Part shown: one piece after another, positions 50,780-63,790 of the stretch
How positions within the stretch are numbered: position 1 is the stretch's first letter
How the letters are laid out: every line of letters starts with the position of its first letter
Source: Lates calcarifer
Taxonomy: Eukaryota; Chordata; Actinopteri; Centropomidae
Assembly (NCBI RefSeq): GCF_001640805.2
Contig: NC_066835.1
Coordinates: 4,701,563-4,765,562, forward strand
Reading direction: 5' to 3'
Length of the DNA: 64,000 nucleotides
Made by a program: the position numbers and the translations under genes
Notes under the pieces: generated by a model
What the model was told of the DNA's origin: nothing
What the model saw: only the letters and a program-made list of their open reading frames with translations
The model's database searches: none

Positions 50780-52540
50780 TTAAACAGAAGAAAGTGTATA
50801 AAGTTTCACATTGTGAATCGTGCCATTTCCCTGTGGCAGCGAGCAATGATCCACATTCCTGTTGTGCTGGATGTTATTAGGTTGCTTATCATCCCAGTTA
50901 TTGAATGTGGAGTTGCTGTTGTCTGACCACAAGGTCCAGGGCTCTCTGTAAAGGCCTATCCATACATCTTTAACCCCCTGAGTTTTTCAAAGTATCCTGG
51001 ATGCTGTTAAGCTCCTCTTAGCTTCTTATGCTGACCAGTTCTCTGTTTTGTCCCCTGCAGTGGTCCCAAGCCTTTGTCCATTCCTTTTTCTTATCATCAG
51101 ATATATTTTTCTGTACTGTCACTTTGAAGGGTTAAAGAGAGGAGAGAGAGTCAAAACAGGAGCAATAATTACAATCCAGAAACTCTTTCAGAAATGTGGG
51201 AGTAACTAATGAAAGTAAGTTATTCATACCATCATAACATATGTAAACATGTTGGTCTTCACAGGGTCAATCATCTACTTGCATTGTGTCAAAGTGCAAT
51301 ACACAGTATTCTTTTCCTCCTGCATTGTCTGGTCAGCCTGATGACCAGGTAATAAAATCAGGGCTCTGTCAACATAAAAATTCTTGTCCTCCAAAGACCA
51401 CTTCCAACTGCTGATGTTATCATGAAGCCCTATCCATATGCGTTCTGACACACTGTTTTGTGAAAGTGATAGAAGCTTTTGGTTGTCATCTGCATTGTTG
51501 ATGGTGGCCAGGTCAATGAATTTCTCCCTGCAGTAACTCTGAACGTCAACCCCAGGTCTTTTTCATGTTTCACAAAGTGGTATTCTCTGTTGTTCGCAGA
51601 GATGGAGGAAAGTCCTGATGAGACAAACAAGATGTAAAATATGGAACATTTTTGACTACTACATACTCTAGAATGCAGTAATATGTGTTTAAATCAGTGA
51701 AAACTTTTGCTTATGGGAATAAAAAAAGAAAAGAAAGTAGGGTGTAATCTAATGGGCTCTGCTAACCTAACCTGCTACTGTTTACTCATTTATTTAACTC
51801 TGAAACATGTTTTAGAATAATATTATTTAGGTTTTAGAGGCTTAATAATAGTCTGAAAAAATAAACATTACATAGCATAACCATTTTGTGACCCCCTCCA
51901 ATTTTTATTGCAGCCCCTTGTGTGAGCTGTCACCTGCAGAATGGGAACTGCTGTTTTACTAGGTGTATACTCTCCTTTTTATCAATTGAAATTAGGTTTG
52001 CATGCAAAAATCAACATCATTTTCCAGAGTCTACAATATTTCATATATCTTAAGTAAATTGAACCTCAGGACCTAAATGTTATGAGGTTGTCTGTAAGCA
52101 GTGGTATTAATATGCTGACCTGAGAGCAGTAAGATGACCATTGTGGATTTTTCCATAGTTGGCTTCATTCACTGTAATGAATATCATTGTTATAATAATT
52201 AGTATTATTATCACCATCATTGTCACCATAATTATCATCACTCGCACAATGATTTTTATCACCATCATTATCCAATATCCAGTGCTGGCGTTAACAATGA
52301 CTAAATGTTCTGTTTAAGCATGATTTAAATCTAGCTTGTCTTAACATGAACATCAGCATCAACTTCTCTACAAGCAAAAAAATAAAAAATAAAAACAAAA
52401 AACTATTTTTGAGACAGTATCTACATTTGAAAAAGTTTTGAGAGATATCAAATAAATTGTGTAAAACTCACCTGATGAGACACTCTGCTCCGCCTCTGAT
52501 AGTGCTGCGTGTGCAACTGTCTCAATCTGTGACCAAACTT
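50780..52540 (-). pseudogene. C-type lectin-like domain gene, broken (minus strand)
   Basis: The plan mirrors the 40-kb gene. A 5' UTR exon (about 52540-52472) ends before GTGAGT. The signal exon is 52171-52120 with ATG at 52156 and encodes MEKSTMVILLLS, again 37 coding bases, phase 1. The CTLD1 exon is 51614-51230: SSISANNREYHFVKHEK, then an extra G in a GGGG run shifts the frame, after which SYCREKFIDLATINNADD, IWIGLHDNISSWKWS and YCTLTQCK appear before a stop; YICYD is visible at the end in a third frame. The CTLD2 exon is about 51110-50780: KEWTKAWDHCRGQNRELVSI, an in-frame stop, [42 protein letters not shown], then a stop. CTLD2 has QPN where EPN or QPD would be expected. Many independent lesions, and more decay than in the 40-kb gene. 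The family's products are tandem-CTLD lectins. Confidence 0.8.
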
Positions 52541-53342
52541 TCTTATGGAAAAATACAGTGGCAATGGCATCAAGTGTTAATGCTGGTAATAAGTTAATAA
52601 GTCAATGATGTAATACAAGGATTAAATGTTTTCTTTTTAATCCACATGAGAGGAAAAGTCTCATTCAAATCTTGAATTTAATACAGCAGACACAATCTGG
52701 ACCTTTTTCATGGACCGTGAAAGTGATGCTGTGTGCAAAAGGAGGGGAATGGTGAAATAAAGATTAAATTCACAAATTAAAGCATTCTATACCTATGTTC
52801 TTTCTCTCATTTTGTCCACGTGGTTAGATCCGCTAGCTTGAAGTATTTATGTAGGCTGTTGTCTTTCATTTTCATCTTCAGTGACTTTTCATTGATTCTC
52901 TGTCATAGTTGCAGAGAATTCAGAATTCCTGAAAATGTACTGCTACATTTAAAACTACATTTCCTAATTTCTAAAAATTTAACCAGTTAGCTCTCTCTTT
53001 CACCACTCATTTTAGGATTTGACATCAGTTTGGTGTGTCTGTCCAAACACAGAGCTACAGGTGGCATTGAGGAAATTCTTCCAATTGGATGCAACATCAG
53101 AATCCCTTCAGAAACAGGGAGTCCTGCTGTGCTCCTCTAAGTCTGCACTTTGATGACCTTATACCTGTGGTGTGCCTTACTGCAGATTTCTTTGAGAGAC
53201 GTGTAGAGAAGGATAGGCACAGATACTCTGTAGTCGATCAAATCTTCATGAACGCACTTTATTATCGGTACTGGGTCAAATACAGTCTGCTCATGCAACC
53301 AGAAAGATTGATTGATTGATGATGACACACAGAGAACTTAGA

Positions 53343-53401
<59 letters not shown>

Positions 53402-54689
53402 TGTTTTACACATATAGGTCATGTCCATGTTCGAACTGTAGTCATAAGACATATCATATGATATCCTATAGCGCTATCATGACCTCTAGTCATCATGTAC
53501 TTTTGCTTATTGAATTAACTATTGTACAGAACTAATAAAAATGTTCAACTGCCGGTCAGTTCTAAAATCATACTATCAACAGGTTTTAAGCAAGTCTGGG
53601 ACATGGCTTACTAGCCTGATGCCTGTAACTGTCTCCCCAGGAGCAGTGCAGGTACAAGTAATCAGGTGCTTTACAGCAAAACTAAGGTATAAGAATACTG
53701 TTTAATTGAAGTACAGAAGCACTAAATGAAAAAATATTAAAAGTAAAACTACTCATTTTTAGACATTACTCATTTCTTACTACTGATGCATCAAGTATAA
53801 GCTTCATTTAATGTTGTCACTTCTTTATTTGTGATAAATTATCAAACCTCTAATGGGTTATTATTATAGGTAGTTTAATCTGTACCAATGCATCACATTT
53901 TTCATTTTTCATTTCACATTTTTTCATTTTTTTTTCAGTAAAATCTATATTTTTTTGTATGTTTTTTGAATGTGAGTCCACACAGGTGTTGTCACTTATG
54001 CAGACTAATCAGATCTTTTCTTAGGACAGTGTGGGTCTGTACATGAGGCTACATTGATTGACGTATTCCTTAACCCTCCATTGTTTTTGTTGTATCTAAA
54101 AGGACAGAAGAACCTGTGCAGTTATCCTCTTCTTATAGGTAAATACAGCAGAGTTTGGTGACATCATGTAATTTCCAGCATAGCTCCACCCAGCTTGCAC
54201 CTGACTAAAGGTCTAATCAGACACATGTGGCTGTCCACTGTCTTTCATTTGCAGTGTAACTAGTTAACTATGTGTGCCAAATTGCCTTTATCTTGAGTTC
54301 TTAATGTAGCAAAATAAAAGCTACAATGTTGTCCTCTAAAATGGAGTTAAGTTGAAGTATAAAGCTGCACAACATGGAAAGGAAAGTACAATAACTGCAC
54401 CACAGAATACTTCAGGACTGTACCCTAGGATCATTTAGGTCCCCAGAACCTCCAAGAATCACCTGCAACACCTCTCAGTGGACTCAGAGGGTGAGTATCA
54501 AAGTGCTGTTATTCTGGCACTGCCATCAGCCTGCTTCACACTATGTTTGCTACAAAGAAGGCTGCAAGTCTCCTGCGAAGCTGACAAAAGACATTTCAGC
54601 TACATGTGAGTGAGAAATGAAAGGAAAAAACTGAAAGGTGTGTGGAGAAACAGGATGAGGAGGATCAAGAGGAATCATTGAATGAGTTT
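52541..54689. other. no gene recognised; long (AT)n
   Basis: Non-coding. Just upstream, at about 52190-52275, there is an ATC/ATT-rich tract. In this interval the (AT)n at 53344-53398 is the main feature. The open frame near 53089-53319 has no recognisable similarity. Confidence 0.4.
53344..53398. repeat. (AT)n microsatellite, about 27 units
   Basis: Long uninterrupted AT repeat, self-complementary and likely unstable. Confidence 0.95.
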
Positions 54690-54890
54690 CTGAGTATGGA
54701 AATGATGTGAATGATATGCTGTGGCCTTTGCAGTTGCCAGATCTCAAGCCAGCTGAACACCTGTGTTAGATTTTGGACTGATATGTTAGATAGCGCTCTC
54801 CACTAGCATCATCAAAGCTGTTCTGGTGGCATGAGGTGGCCAAACACCTCACTAAGACAGTTATGTTGGTTTTTCCTTTAATGTGTCACC
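54690..54890 (+). mobile_element. Tc1-like transposase C-terminal remnant
   Basis: In one frame LPDLKPAEHLC is followed by a stop where the family has SPDLNPIEHLW, the third catalytic block. Then come ILD, YVR and RSPLASS (compare ILDRRVRQRSPPPSS). About 60 residues are missing before a shifted IIKAVLVA..GGQTPH, which matches the terminal RIEAVLAARGGPTPY. The final TATGTTGGTTTTTCCTTTAA near 54863 followed by TGTGTCACC is the family's usual 3' flank. Dead and internally deleted. It is of a different subfamily from the 8.1-kb remnant as judged by the C-terminus. Confidence 0.7.
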
Positions 54891-55020
54891 TATCTGTACC
54901 TCCATAGTATACTGACGCATTTCTTTGCTGCACAGTGCTGATGAAAGTGTGGGATAAGTCTCTGGTATTGTGTGTTTAATAAGCAAACCGCATACTAAGA
55001 CATTCTTGATTTTGGTTCCT

Positions 55021-56020
55021 NNNNNNNNNNNNNNNNNNNNNNNNNNNNNNNNNNNNNNNNNNNNNNNNNNNNNNNNNNNNNNNNNNNNNNNNNNNNNNNN
55101 NNNNNNNNNNNNNNNNNNNNNNNNNNNNNNNNNNNNNNNNNNNNNNNNNNNNNNNNNNNNNNNNNNNNNNNNNNNNNNNNNNNNNNNNNNNNNNNNNNNN
55201 NNNNNNNNNNNNNNNNNNNNNNNNNNNNNNNNNNNNNNNNNNNNNNNNNNNNNNNNNNNNNNNNNNNNNNNNNNNNNNNNNNNNNNNNNNNNNNNNNNNN
55301 NNNNNNNNNNNNNNNNNNNNNNNNNNNNNNNNNNNNNNNNNNNNNNNNNNNNNNNNNNNNNNNNNNNNNNNNNNNNNNNNNNNNNNNNNNNNNNNNNNNN
55401 NNNNNNNNNNNNNNNNNNNNNNNNNNNNNNNNNNNNNNNNNNNNNNNNNNNNNNNNNNNNNNNNNNNNNNNNNNNNNNNNNNNNNNNNNNNNNNNNNNNN
55501 NNNNNNNNNNNNNNNNNNNNNNNNNNNNNNNNNNNNNNNNNNNNNNNNNNNNNNNNNNNNNNNNNNNNNNNNNNNNNNNNNNNNNNNNNNNNNNNNNNNN
55601 NNNNNNNNNNNNNNNNNNNNNNNNNNNNNNNNNNNNNNNNNNNNNNNNNNNNNNNNNNNNNNNNNNNNNNNNNNNNNNNNNNNNNNNNNNNNNNNNNNNN
55701 NNNNNNNNNNNNNNNNNNNNNNNNNNNNNNNNNNNNNNNNNNNNNNNNNNNNNNNNNNNNNNNNNNNNNNNNNNNNNNNNNNNNNNNNNNNNNNNNNNNN
55801 NNNNNNNNNNNNNNNNNNNNNNNNNNNNNNNNNNNNNNNNNNNNNNNNNNNNNNNNNNNNNNNNNNNNNNNNNNNNNNNNNNNNNNNNNNNNNNNNNNNN
55901 NNNNNNNNNNNNNNNNNNNNNNNNNNNNNNNNNNNNNNNNNNNNNNNNNNNNNNNNNNNNNNNNNNNNNNNNNNNNNNNNNNNNNNNNNNNNNNNNNNNN
56001 NNNNNNNNNNNNNNNNNNNN
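55021..56020. other. assembly gap (1000 N)
   Basis: Exactly 1000 N, which suggests a placeholder rather than a measured size. The right edge is the first base of the second copy of the long duplicated segment. Any open frame drawn across it is meaningless. Confidence 0.99.
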
Positions 56021-56210
56021 TTCCAGCTGACTGCCATGGCCTCAGACTTAAAATTACTGCTTCATACTGTTTCAATACTTGCATGCTGAAGGTCATGGTC
56101 TGATAACTGCAGTCAACAGAACTATATTGTTGGTAAAAGCGCAGATGCAGGTGATTCCTACTCGCCTTTCCGGTACTGGCTGCACCTAAACTCTGTCCAT
56201 GAGAATCACA
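56021..56210 (-). mobile_element. LINE RT remnant, truncated copy at gap edge
   Basis: Same sequence as 36181-36370, including the decayed catalytic block. The rest of the element (the KYLGVLF block) would lie in the gap if the duplication extends leftward. Confidence 0.65.
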
Positions 56211-57957
56211 TCATCAACCCTATGATTTGACATAATATGACATTCAATACCTATGATTTCACCAGGCTGCCATCTTTTAAAATAGTAAAATGAAGAATTT
56301 GTTCCTTTCTGGGATATGTTGTCACTCAGAAATTGTACATTTGTATAAAGGGCCTTGTATTGTTGAGTTGCATCCAATAAGATACTTTTTCACTTTTTTC
56401 ATCACAGAAATATGAGGACTTCAAACTGTATACTGTGAAGAATACACTCTGCAGTAGTTACAAGAGATTTGTCCTGTGAGTTAGATCCCTTCCTACACCA
56501 CTGTCCTCCTCTTTGAATTCGGATTACTCCCAGTTGTGTTACCCTAATGATGACTTGTGTCCTCCAGCCCTCACTTTTTAGGCTAATACCCGCAGAGAGA
56601 GAATCTCTCCTCAACTGATAGTGTGAGGGAGAGGATAACAAATGAATGTTATTAGAGGAAAGAGAGGAGCAGAGCTGTGGCTTTGGAGGACAGATTAGCA
56701 GTAATGCCAGGTCATTTCAGCATGTGGCTATAAGACTCTTGCAAGACCTCAGTGGGAAAATGAAAGTGCGGCATAATTACCTGAGCTAGATCACTAAGAA
56801 CTTCCAGCCTTGCAGGCCACAATTAGTTTGGAGCTCAGAGGAGAGCTCAGTGTTCTATCTTGTTAATGACCATAATCAATCATTTATCATATACAGAATC
56901 AAAGACTGGGGATGGTTTTTTGATAGTAATTTAGCTTAAGAAGCTTTAGCCACCAGAAACAATTGGCAGGGAGCTGATGCAAGGAAAACAGTGAGCCAAG
57001 AACGGCTCACAGTTCCTGTTCTGCAGAGAAATAATTCTCATTCGCATAACTTTCAGTTGCCATATGGTACAAATTACTATACTGTATATGTAAAGCATGC
57101 CGGCTGCACTCTGCCCCTGCTTGAGGCATTATTTTGGGAATCCATTCTTTTTATTCTTTTCTAAGTCATGCATATCTTACCATGGAAAAAGAGGAATCCA
57201 ATTTTCCTATCGATTCTAAACAATGATTTACAAGTCACTGGGATGGATTCTTGATAACAGCTGAGGTGTTTGGGTTGAATCTGAGCAATTTAAAAGTGTT
57301 AAACAAAACCACTGATAGATGAAATATGCTTTAACACCAACTGCCTCATAGGACTGCATTGTGACAGTGGTTCTGTGTTCTTCTATCTGCAGTATGTGGC
57401 GTCCGTATCAGGTTTTTTGGGTCTTTGGAGTGACTGGATTTTCTGGTGAATGGGTTTATGTACATACTGTACTCATACATACAAATAAAAAAGAAAAAAG
57501 TTGATGACAACAATCAGTGATCGTTAGTGTAAGATACAGCCTTCATGCCCTATCGGAATGATCCAGTTGGCATAGTGATTATTTAACCCTGTCTTCTAGA
57601 AAATGAATTTCCATATTAGTAATTTGCAGTAGCACACATGTTAATCTGTTCATATGTCAATGCAACTCCTAGATTACTTTTTTTAAGGAAGTAATGTTTG
57701 TAATGTTTTAATGAAAATCTGCGCACATGAACATATCTGCAAAAACATTCTCTTTGTTTACCTCGCAACATACATTCATGCCAATTAAAGCAGGATTAAC
57801 CTGTTTGTGGGTATGCTTAGGCACTCCAAGCACATGTTTAAGGTGAAGCTAAGTTTGAAAAAGCTCATAGTGACTTGAAACACAAGACTGATAAAAGACT
57901 GCCTATCTATCTCTCTCTCTATCTATCTCTCTCTCTATATATAGAGAGAGTGCATAG

Positions 57958-57990
<33 letters not shown>

Positions 57991-60079
57991 GTATACTACA
58001 CTACATACTACATACAGTAATACATACATGTACAATGGCAGCTTACCTCAAGCTCATATCGTCTTTGAGACCAGGAAAATAAGCCATCATTTGAAAAGTT
58101 GCAAATTATCCTTTTAATCTCTAAATGATTGTCTCAGATTCTCTAAGTTGCTGTTCATTGTTTTCTTTAATATTTATACTTTTACTACTGACATTTTACT
58201 TGCTATGCTATTGATGTGAACTAAAATTTAACTTTGGTGGTTTTAAATGTGCTATTAAAATAAACTTGATTGGATTTTGATGTAGGTGTTGAAAACCATT
58301 GTAATTTAGAAATGTTAATAATTAGATTCATATTGACTCAGACAAATAAATAATAAAAACAGCCATGCAGCTGGTTATACTCTTAATACACATGGTCAAA
58401 AAAAACATTGATTGTGATTGACCAATCTACCCACCACACTTCAGTTCACTTTACACAGTAAATAGAATATAGAAAATGATATAATAGAACTTTATTGTCC
58501 ACTAAAATGGGAAATTGTCTTTGGCTCACGAAAACAATCAAGCCACTAGAGAATATGTAACATATCAAAAACATATAGAACAAATAAGAATAAACCACTG
58601 AGATGAGAACTTAAATGTAGAGCTCATTGCAGCACACAAATGAAAAATACAAACACCTAAAACAAAGAACAAAACATAAAAACATGAACTGAGAAAATAA
58701 AGGATAAGCGCATTTGCTTAACAAATACCAAGTTAGGTCTCTGTATGTTGCACTGTTGCAACATATAGATATGTGGGCTGTAATATAATTTGTGTTTTAC
58801 TTTTTAATGACACAGTAAGAACCAGGGTATTAACACCATTTTTTTCAAACTTCAGTTTTGTTTGGCAGTAGTGTACCCTGTACCCAGTATTTATAAAATA
58901 CTTAAAGGATAACTCCAGCATTTTTGATCCTGGGCCTCATCTGACCATGTTTTGGTGTAAATGACTGATAGGGACCAGTGGTGGGCTGTCAGTTCATACA
59001 TGTCTCTCAGCTGCAGGACAAGCACAGAAAACTCACTGTCTTGTCTTTTCAGTCAGTTCAACAATTGCACACAGCATCTCCTCTGATGTCTTTATGAATC
59101 TATTAGCTCCAACTTGAATGTGATCCTCCTACTATTTGAAATGCATGAACACACAGCACTGTGGAATAGAAACCCCACCCTCAGCTCGGGTTTTGGTGGT
59201 GTAATTGCAGAGCAACACAGACACACCAGCACATAAACATAAATGCTCACAATGGTGTAGGTCACTTGTGTGTGCTCCGTGTAAACTCTGTGTTGGTCCT
59301 ACACAGAAGTAGCCTATAAACCAAAACTTTAGACAGTTACCAAGAGAGTGAGTCAGTGATTAACAGTGACTGTGGAAAGGACTGAGAGAGTAACTGAACT
59401 GAATGAGTGACTGATTTACTGAGCCCCCAAAAAGCATGTGGCTAAGAGACTGACAGTGTGTATGATTTTGTTGATATTATTAGCCAGTATCACAGGAAAT
59501 TGGAGTCAAAAGAAGTTTTATTCTGTCTTATAGATGGAGCAACACATGAAGGACAGCGGGATCCACCACTTCAGACTGAGATGGAGGAAGCAACCAAATG
59601 GGAAAGTCTTCAATTAGACAGAGGTTGAACTGCTATTGTAAATGCTGTTTTCTTGAACAGTATGTATATACAGTCAGTACAGTGGAAGCAATGGCAGCAT
59701 ATTTCAAGATTGTATTGTCTTTGAAACCAGGACAATGATAAGACATCATTTGCAACTTCACTTCCATGAATTGCAAATCGTTTTATCTCTATTTAAATGA
59801 TCAACTTCATGTCTCAGCTTCTCTAAGTTGCTGCTCATAGTTTATTCTATTATTTGTGCTTTTACCACTGATATAATTTTAGTTGCTATGCTATTGTTGT
59901 GCCTTTTAGATAAACAGATAATGGATGATGACATAGTAAAACACACTTGGAATAATATAAAAATGTCTTCATATGAGAAAATATAACTTTTGACAAATGC
60001 TGTACATTCACAAACTCTAGGTTAGGCCCATGCAGCTTTTCATGGAGAACATTTCTTGGAGCTGAAAGGATTACAAAAG
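56211..60079. other. non-coding part of copy 2
   Basis: Matches 36371-40269 closely, with the same minor repeats: the CTAT/CT palindrome at about 57907-57947, (CA)n at about 57959-57987 and a LINE-tail-like stretch near 58485. Confidence 0.5.
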
Positions 60080-60907
60080 TCACGCATACTGTCATAACTA
60101 ACACAGACACATCAGAGAGGACAGAACAGTAAGTGCTGATAACAGAAAACCTAACTTAGGCTGATCATTCCATAGGCAGTTACTAAATTAGATATCCCTG
60201 TGTTTAAGGTTTTGTTGAGTTATTGATCTATTTTTCTAATTATTATATTCCAGATTTATACATTGACAAAAAAAGTGATGGATAAGACAGGATTGGTGAT
60301 CTTGCTGCTTCTAGGTTAGTACATGGTCATTAACAATCCTATTGAATGGATTATTGTTCACCACTAAAAATGTGTGGATGAGGTTGACAAACTCATGCAC
60401 AATCAACACTTTCATTGGGCGTCACCAGAGAATACCACTACGTGCCACTGGTGAAAACCTGGCCTGAAGCTCAGAGTTACTGTCGAGAGCTATATGACCA
60501 CCTATATGTGGTGATTTGAAGAAGTCAGTGTGCTATGATGGTCAGTGTGTGCTTTTTGGATCAGTTAATTATTGTGCAGCACTGTCAGTCATTCCTGTCC
60601 AACACTAAATAATCACACTATACTTACTGTATTTTACATTACTAAGAGTACTTCTTCTCTACACTATATAATTTCAGAGCCAGCAACCAGCAAGAGAAGG
60701 AGGAGATTATGAGTGTGATTGATGAATCAGACTGGTGGGTTGGTTTGTATAGGGATTCTTGGACATGGTGTGATCAGAGAGACACTTCATTCACAGTGTT
60801 GGCGCTTGGCGAACCCAATGGCCACGGAGGAGAACCTTTTACAGCTGCTTCACTGAAAGGGTGGATTAATTACAGTAGTCCCTTTAAAATGGCATTCATC
60901 TGTTCAA
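60080..60907 (+). pseudogene. C-type lectin-like domain gene, broken (copy 2)
   Basis: Counterpart of the 40-kb lectin pseudogene. The 5' UTR exon ends at 60128 and the signal exon is 60254-60314 with ATG at 60278, both intact. The CTLD1 remnant is 60398-60540 with the same stop, but the intron's polypyrimidine-AG acceptor has been removed by a 30-bp deletion. The donor after 60540 reads GTCAGT instead of GTGAGT. The CTLD2 remnant is 60678-60907; about 91 bases coding for the domain start, including the YCREKY cysteine, are gone and the frame shifts, although MSVIDESDWWVGLYRDSWTW and GEPN remain readable from an internal ATG at 60709. It is more damaged than copy 1. Confidence 0.8.
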
Positions 60908-60990
60908 GTAAGCATTCAAATTTCATACCAGTATAGTAACCAAGTTCTAAATTTCAAACTGTCTGGTTTCAAATCTTGAACTTTATCTTG

Positions 60991-61033
60991 TGGCTATATG
61001 GCATCTGGCAATGGTCCAGATGCCATATAGCCA
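60991..61033. repeat. perfect 18-bp hairpin, loop inverted relative to copy 1
   Basis: Arms at 60991-61008 and 61016-61033 are identical to those at 41295-41337. The loop at 61009-61015 is CAATGGT versus ACCATTG in copy 1. Confidence 0.95.
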
Positions 61034-62911
61034 TATTCCAGAGGTTAAATGGTGGAGCAATCCACAGAGTGGTCTTCCTCTTCCTCAACATAAGAGCTAG
61101 CTATCAAGACTAGTGTGTATCATGTTGGAGGAGGATTTTCCACAACCTGGCAACCTTAAAGTTGTTTTTATTAAAGGCTTAGAGCAGCTTACTAACACTG
61201 TATAAAGGGTGTCATATTAGAAAGTGCTACTAAACATCTTACGTTTAGTATCTTAAATGTTAGAGTGTATTGTTAGAGAATTTACTCTCTAACAAAGCTG
61301 GTGTTCAGTCCAGGGTTGGGGAAAGTGAACAATAGAAAAAGGGAAGGATAGAGGTGGTAGCTGGTCCATTATTTAGGAAGGGCAGTGGTAATATAATATT
61401 CTCCCCTACAAAATAATTCTAACAATACAAATTAACAGACAAACAAATAAAATTCAATAGTTATATAAAATAAACTTCAATTTAACATGATGGATGTATG
61501 GTTTACCTCTCTTTTTTTTTTAGTTACTTACATGCTTACAAGCTGTCTACCCAATCACTTGTTAAATATGCATATTTAAGACATACTGATACTCATTTTG
61601 GGTGTACATATATAATTTATCTACATATTCATATATATAATTCACAACCTCCAAAGGTTCCTTGTTCTTATTGACAGAATGGATTTGTCTTTGACTGGGT
61701 TTGACTTTGCACCTGCTGCTGGAGCTAAATCCCCAAGCTCTCCTTAGTCTCCTCACGAGACAGCATCTAATGAAACATTTAAATATTTATGTGTTGAAAG
61801 TTGTTTACCTCCATCTCTGTGGTGTACTGTAGGGTGGACGGGGGAGAAAGCTGACTCTCACTCTGTTCTCTTTGAGCAATGTCCTCTCTCTTGTTTCACT
61901 CCTTCTTTCACTTATCAGAGTTGGTGAATTAATGAAGGTGAAGACAAAAGAGAGTAGCTTTTTCAAAGACCAAGGTAGGACAAATGGAGCCATGCATTAT
62001 ATTCATTATTATTTCTTTGTCGCTGCCTCATCCTCCACCTTTGCCATCTGAATTCAGACACAACTAAATGCACTTCACAGTTTACTTTGGAGAATGAGAC
62101 ACATAAATGAAAGCATAGGAGTGAGTACATACTTGCATGTGTACAGGTCGGACACCATGTACTAGTCTGAGATAAGCATGATGAGTTCATTTCCAACACT
62201 TTGGCAATGGAAATGCCAAAATAATGCATTAAATAGAAAGATCAGTTTTTGTACAAGAAGTATAGGAAACAAAATGATATTTTTCTTGGCTCTCTAGCTT
62301 CTCTTTGTTTTGGTTGTTGATGAGAAGGCAAAAAGTGGCATGATGAAGGATCTCTGCATCTTAGATGAAAAAGAATTACTGCTATGCGATCGAAGAGAAG
62401 CCTCAAAGGTTCTAAGCTTTTGTGATTCAAACCAGGTAATAATAAATGTACAATCATAGCACCATAGGTCATAAAACCATTCATATTTTGTCACATGTGA
62501 TATTATTACTCTATTAAGAATTAAAACTATGGTAGTCTCTAAGGACAAAACACACACACAAAAGGAAAACCACCATCATTAAGGAAATCCACTTTAAATC
62601 CAGAAATGAAGCAGTTGCCATGACACGTGCAAGTGATGGAGCATCAGTATCCAAAAGAAATCCAAAAATTCCACAAAGACTACAAGACAAAATTGATAAT
62701 ACAGAGATTGAGAAAAAATAGTTCAGATTTCTGCATTATCAGATATGGACATTATTTAGCATGTTTTGTTGATTACATTTCTCCTAATTCACTCCTTATT
62801 CACCTTCTTGCCAGGAGTTTGATGAGAATATTGCTACCACCCTCATGAATCCTCATGATCATGTCTGAAAATCAAACTCCTAAATGTGCTTGCTTGAGAG
62901 GTACTTGTGAG
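61034..62911. other. non-coding part of copy 2, no further lectin exon
   Basis: Matches the copy-1 sequence downstream of the lectin remnant, including the two short hairpins. No additional CTLD signature was found. Confidence 0.45.
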
Positions 62912-63107
62912 CACACTCTCTTACAGAGCCAGTGTAGCTGTTTCCTGCCTTATGCTAAGCCAAGCTAACTGTCTCCTGACTGACATGCTGTAGCACTGTC
63001 TTGAAAGCAGCATCAGTCCTCCGATATAACTCTTGACCAGAAGGACAATATTTTCCTAACAATTCAATCTATTCCTATAATGTTTGTGCTTTCTCACTTG
63101 TATATGC
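62912..63107 (-). repeat. teleost interspersed repeat (copy 2 of 43225-43420)
   Basis: Same landmarks as the copy-1 element, at nearly identical sequence. Confidence 0.5.
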
Positions 63108-63146
63108 TTTGTCCAAGGGCGACCATGAGTGATAGACACTCTTTTT

Positions 63147-63197
63147 CAAGTATACACATGGCTTACACTCTTCTAATGTAAGCCATGTGTATACTTG
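63147..63197. repeat. perfect 21-bp hairpin (copy 2)
   Basis: Arms 63147-63167 and 63177-63197 with the loop CTCTTCTAA, in the same orientation as copy 1. Confidence 0.95.
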
Positions 63198-63790
63198 ATT
63201 GTAAATGTATGTACATGAGATGCTAAAATGACACTTGTCACCTCTGTGTTAGGTGAAAAACCTGCTCTTACTACATAGTGGTTGGGTATTGTTGGTGTCT
63301 GAGAATCAGTTCCTCCAAAAAGTTATTATAACTGAGAGCTGAGACCAGGTCCATTTCGTAAACAAACTTAGATGTGACATTATTCATAGTCTCTCTTTAA
63401 GAAATGTGTTTTGATCTACTATATCTTAGTTACTGCTTAATTGCAAGATTTACAAACTTACAGGGTTTATATATGAGTAGCCTCAGATAAGCATTTAGAT
63501 TAGCTGAGGCTCCAGTGGGCCTGTGGATGGCCATCCTGCCTAATTGGTCAAGTGAAGCTGAAGAACTCACTGCCACTCCAGCATCTGCATGCAGTTTCGT
63601 GTCTTAATAGCTGACCCAAGTGGGGTTAACATTTTGGTTTTGCTAGTTTAAGTTTCCCTTTTTCATAATGTGATATGGAGCAGACTCATCACATAAAAAC
63701 ACACCTGGAAATGTTCCTTTGAGGCTATAAGTATGTCCCCATTTTGTTAGTACGGCTGATTAGATGAGCTGCAGAGAATAAAAGTGTCAA

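Noticed and set aside
54861..56103. Open frames of 350-410 codons across the gap
   Set aside because: They consist almost entirely of N and exist only because N translates without stops.
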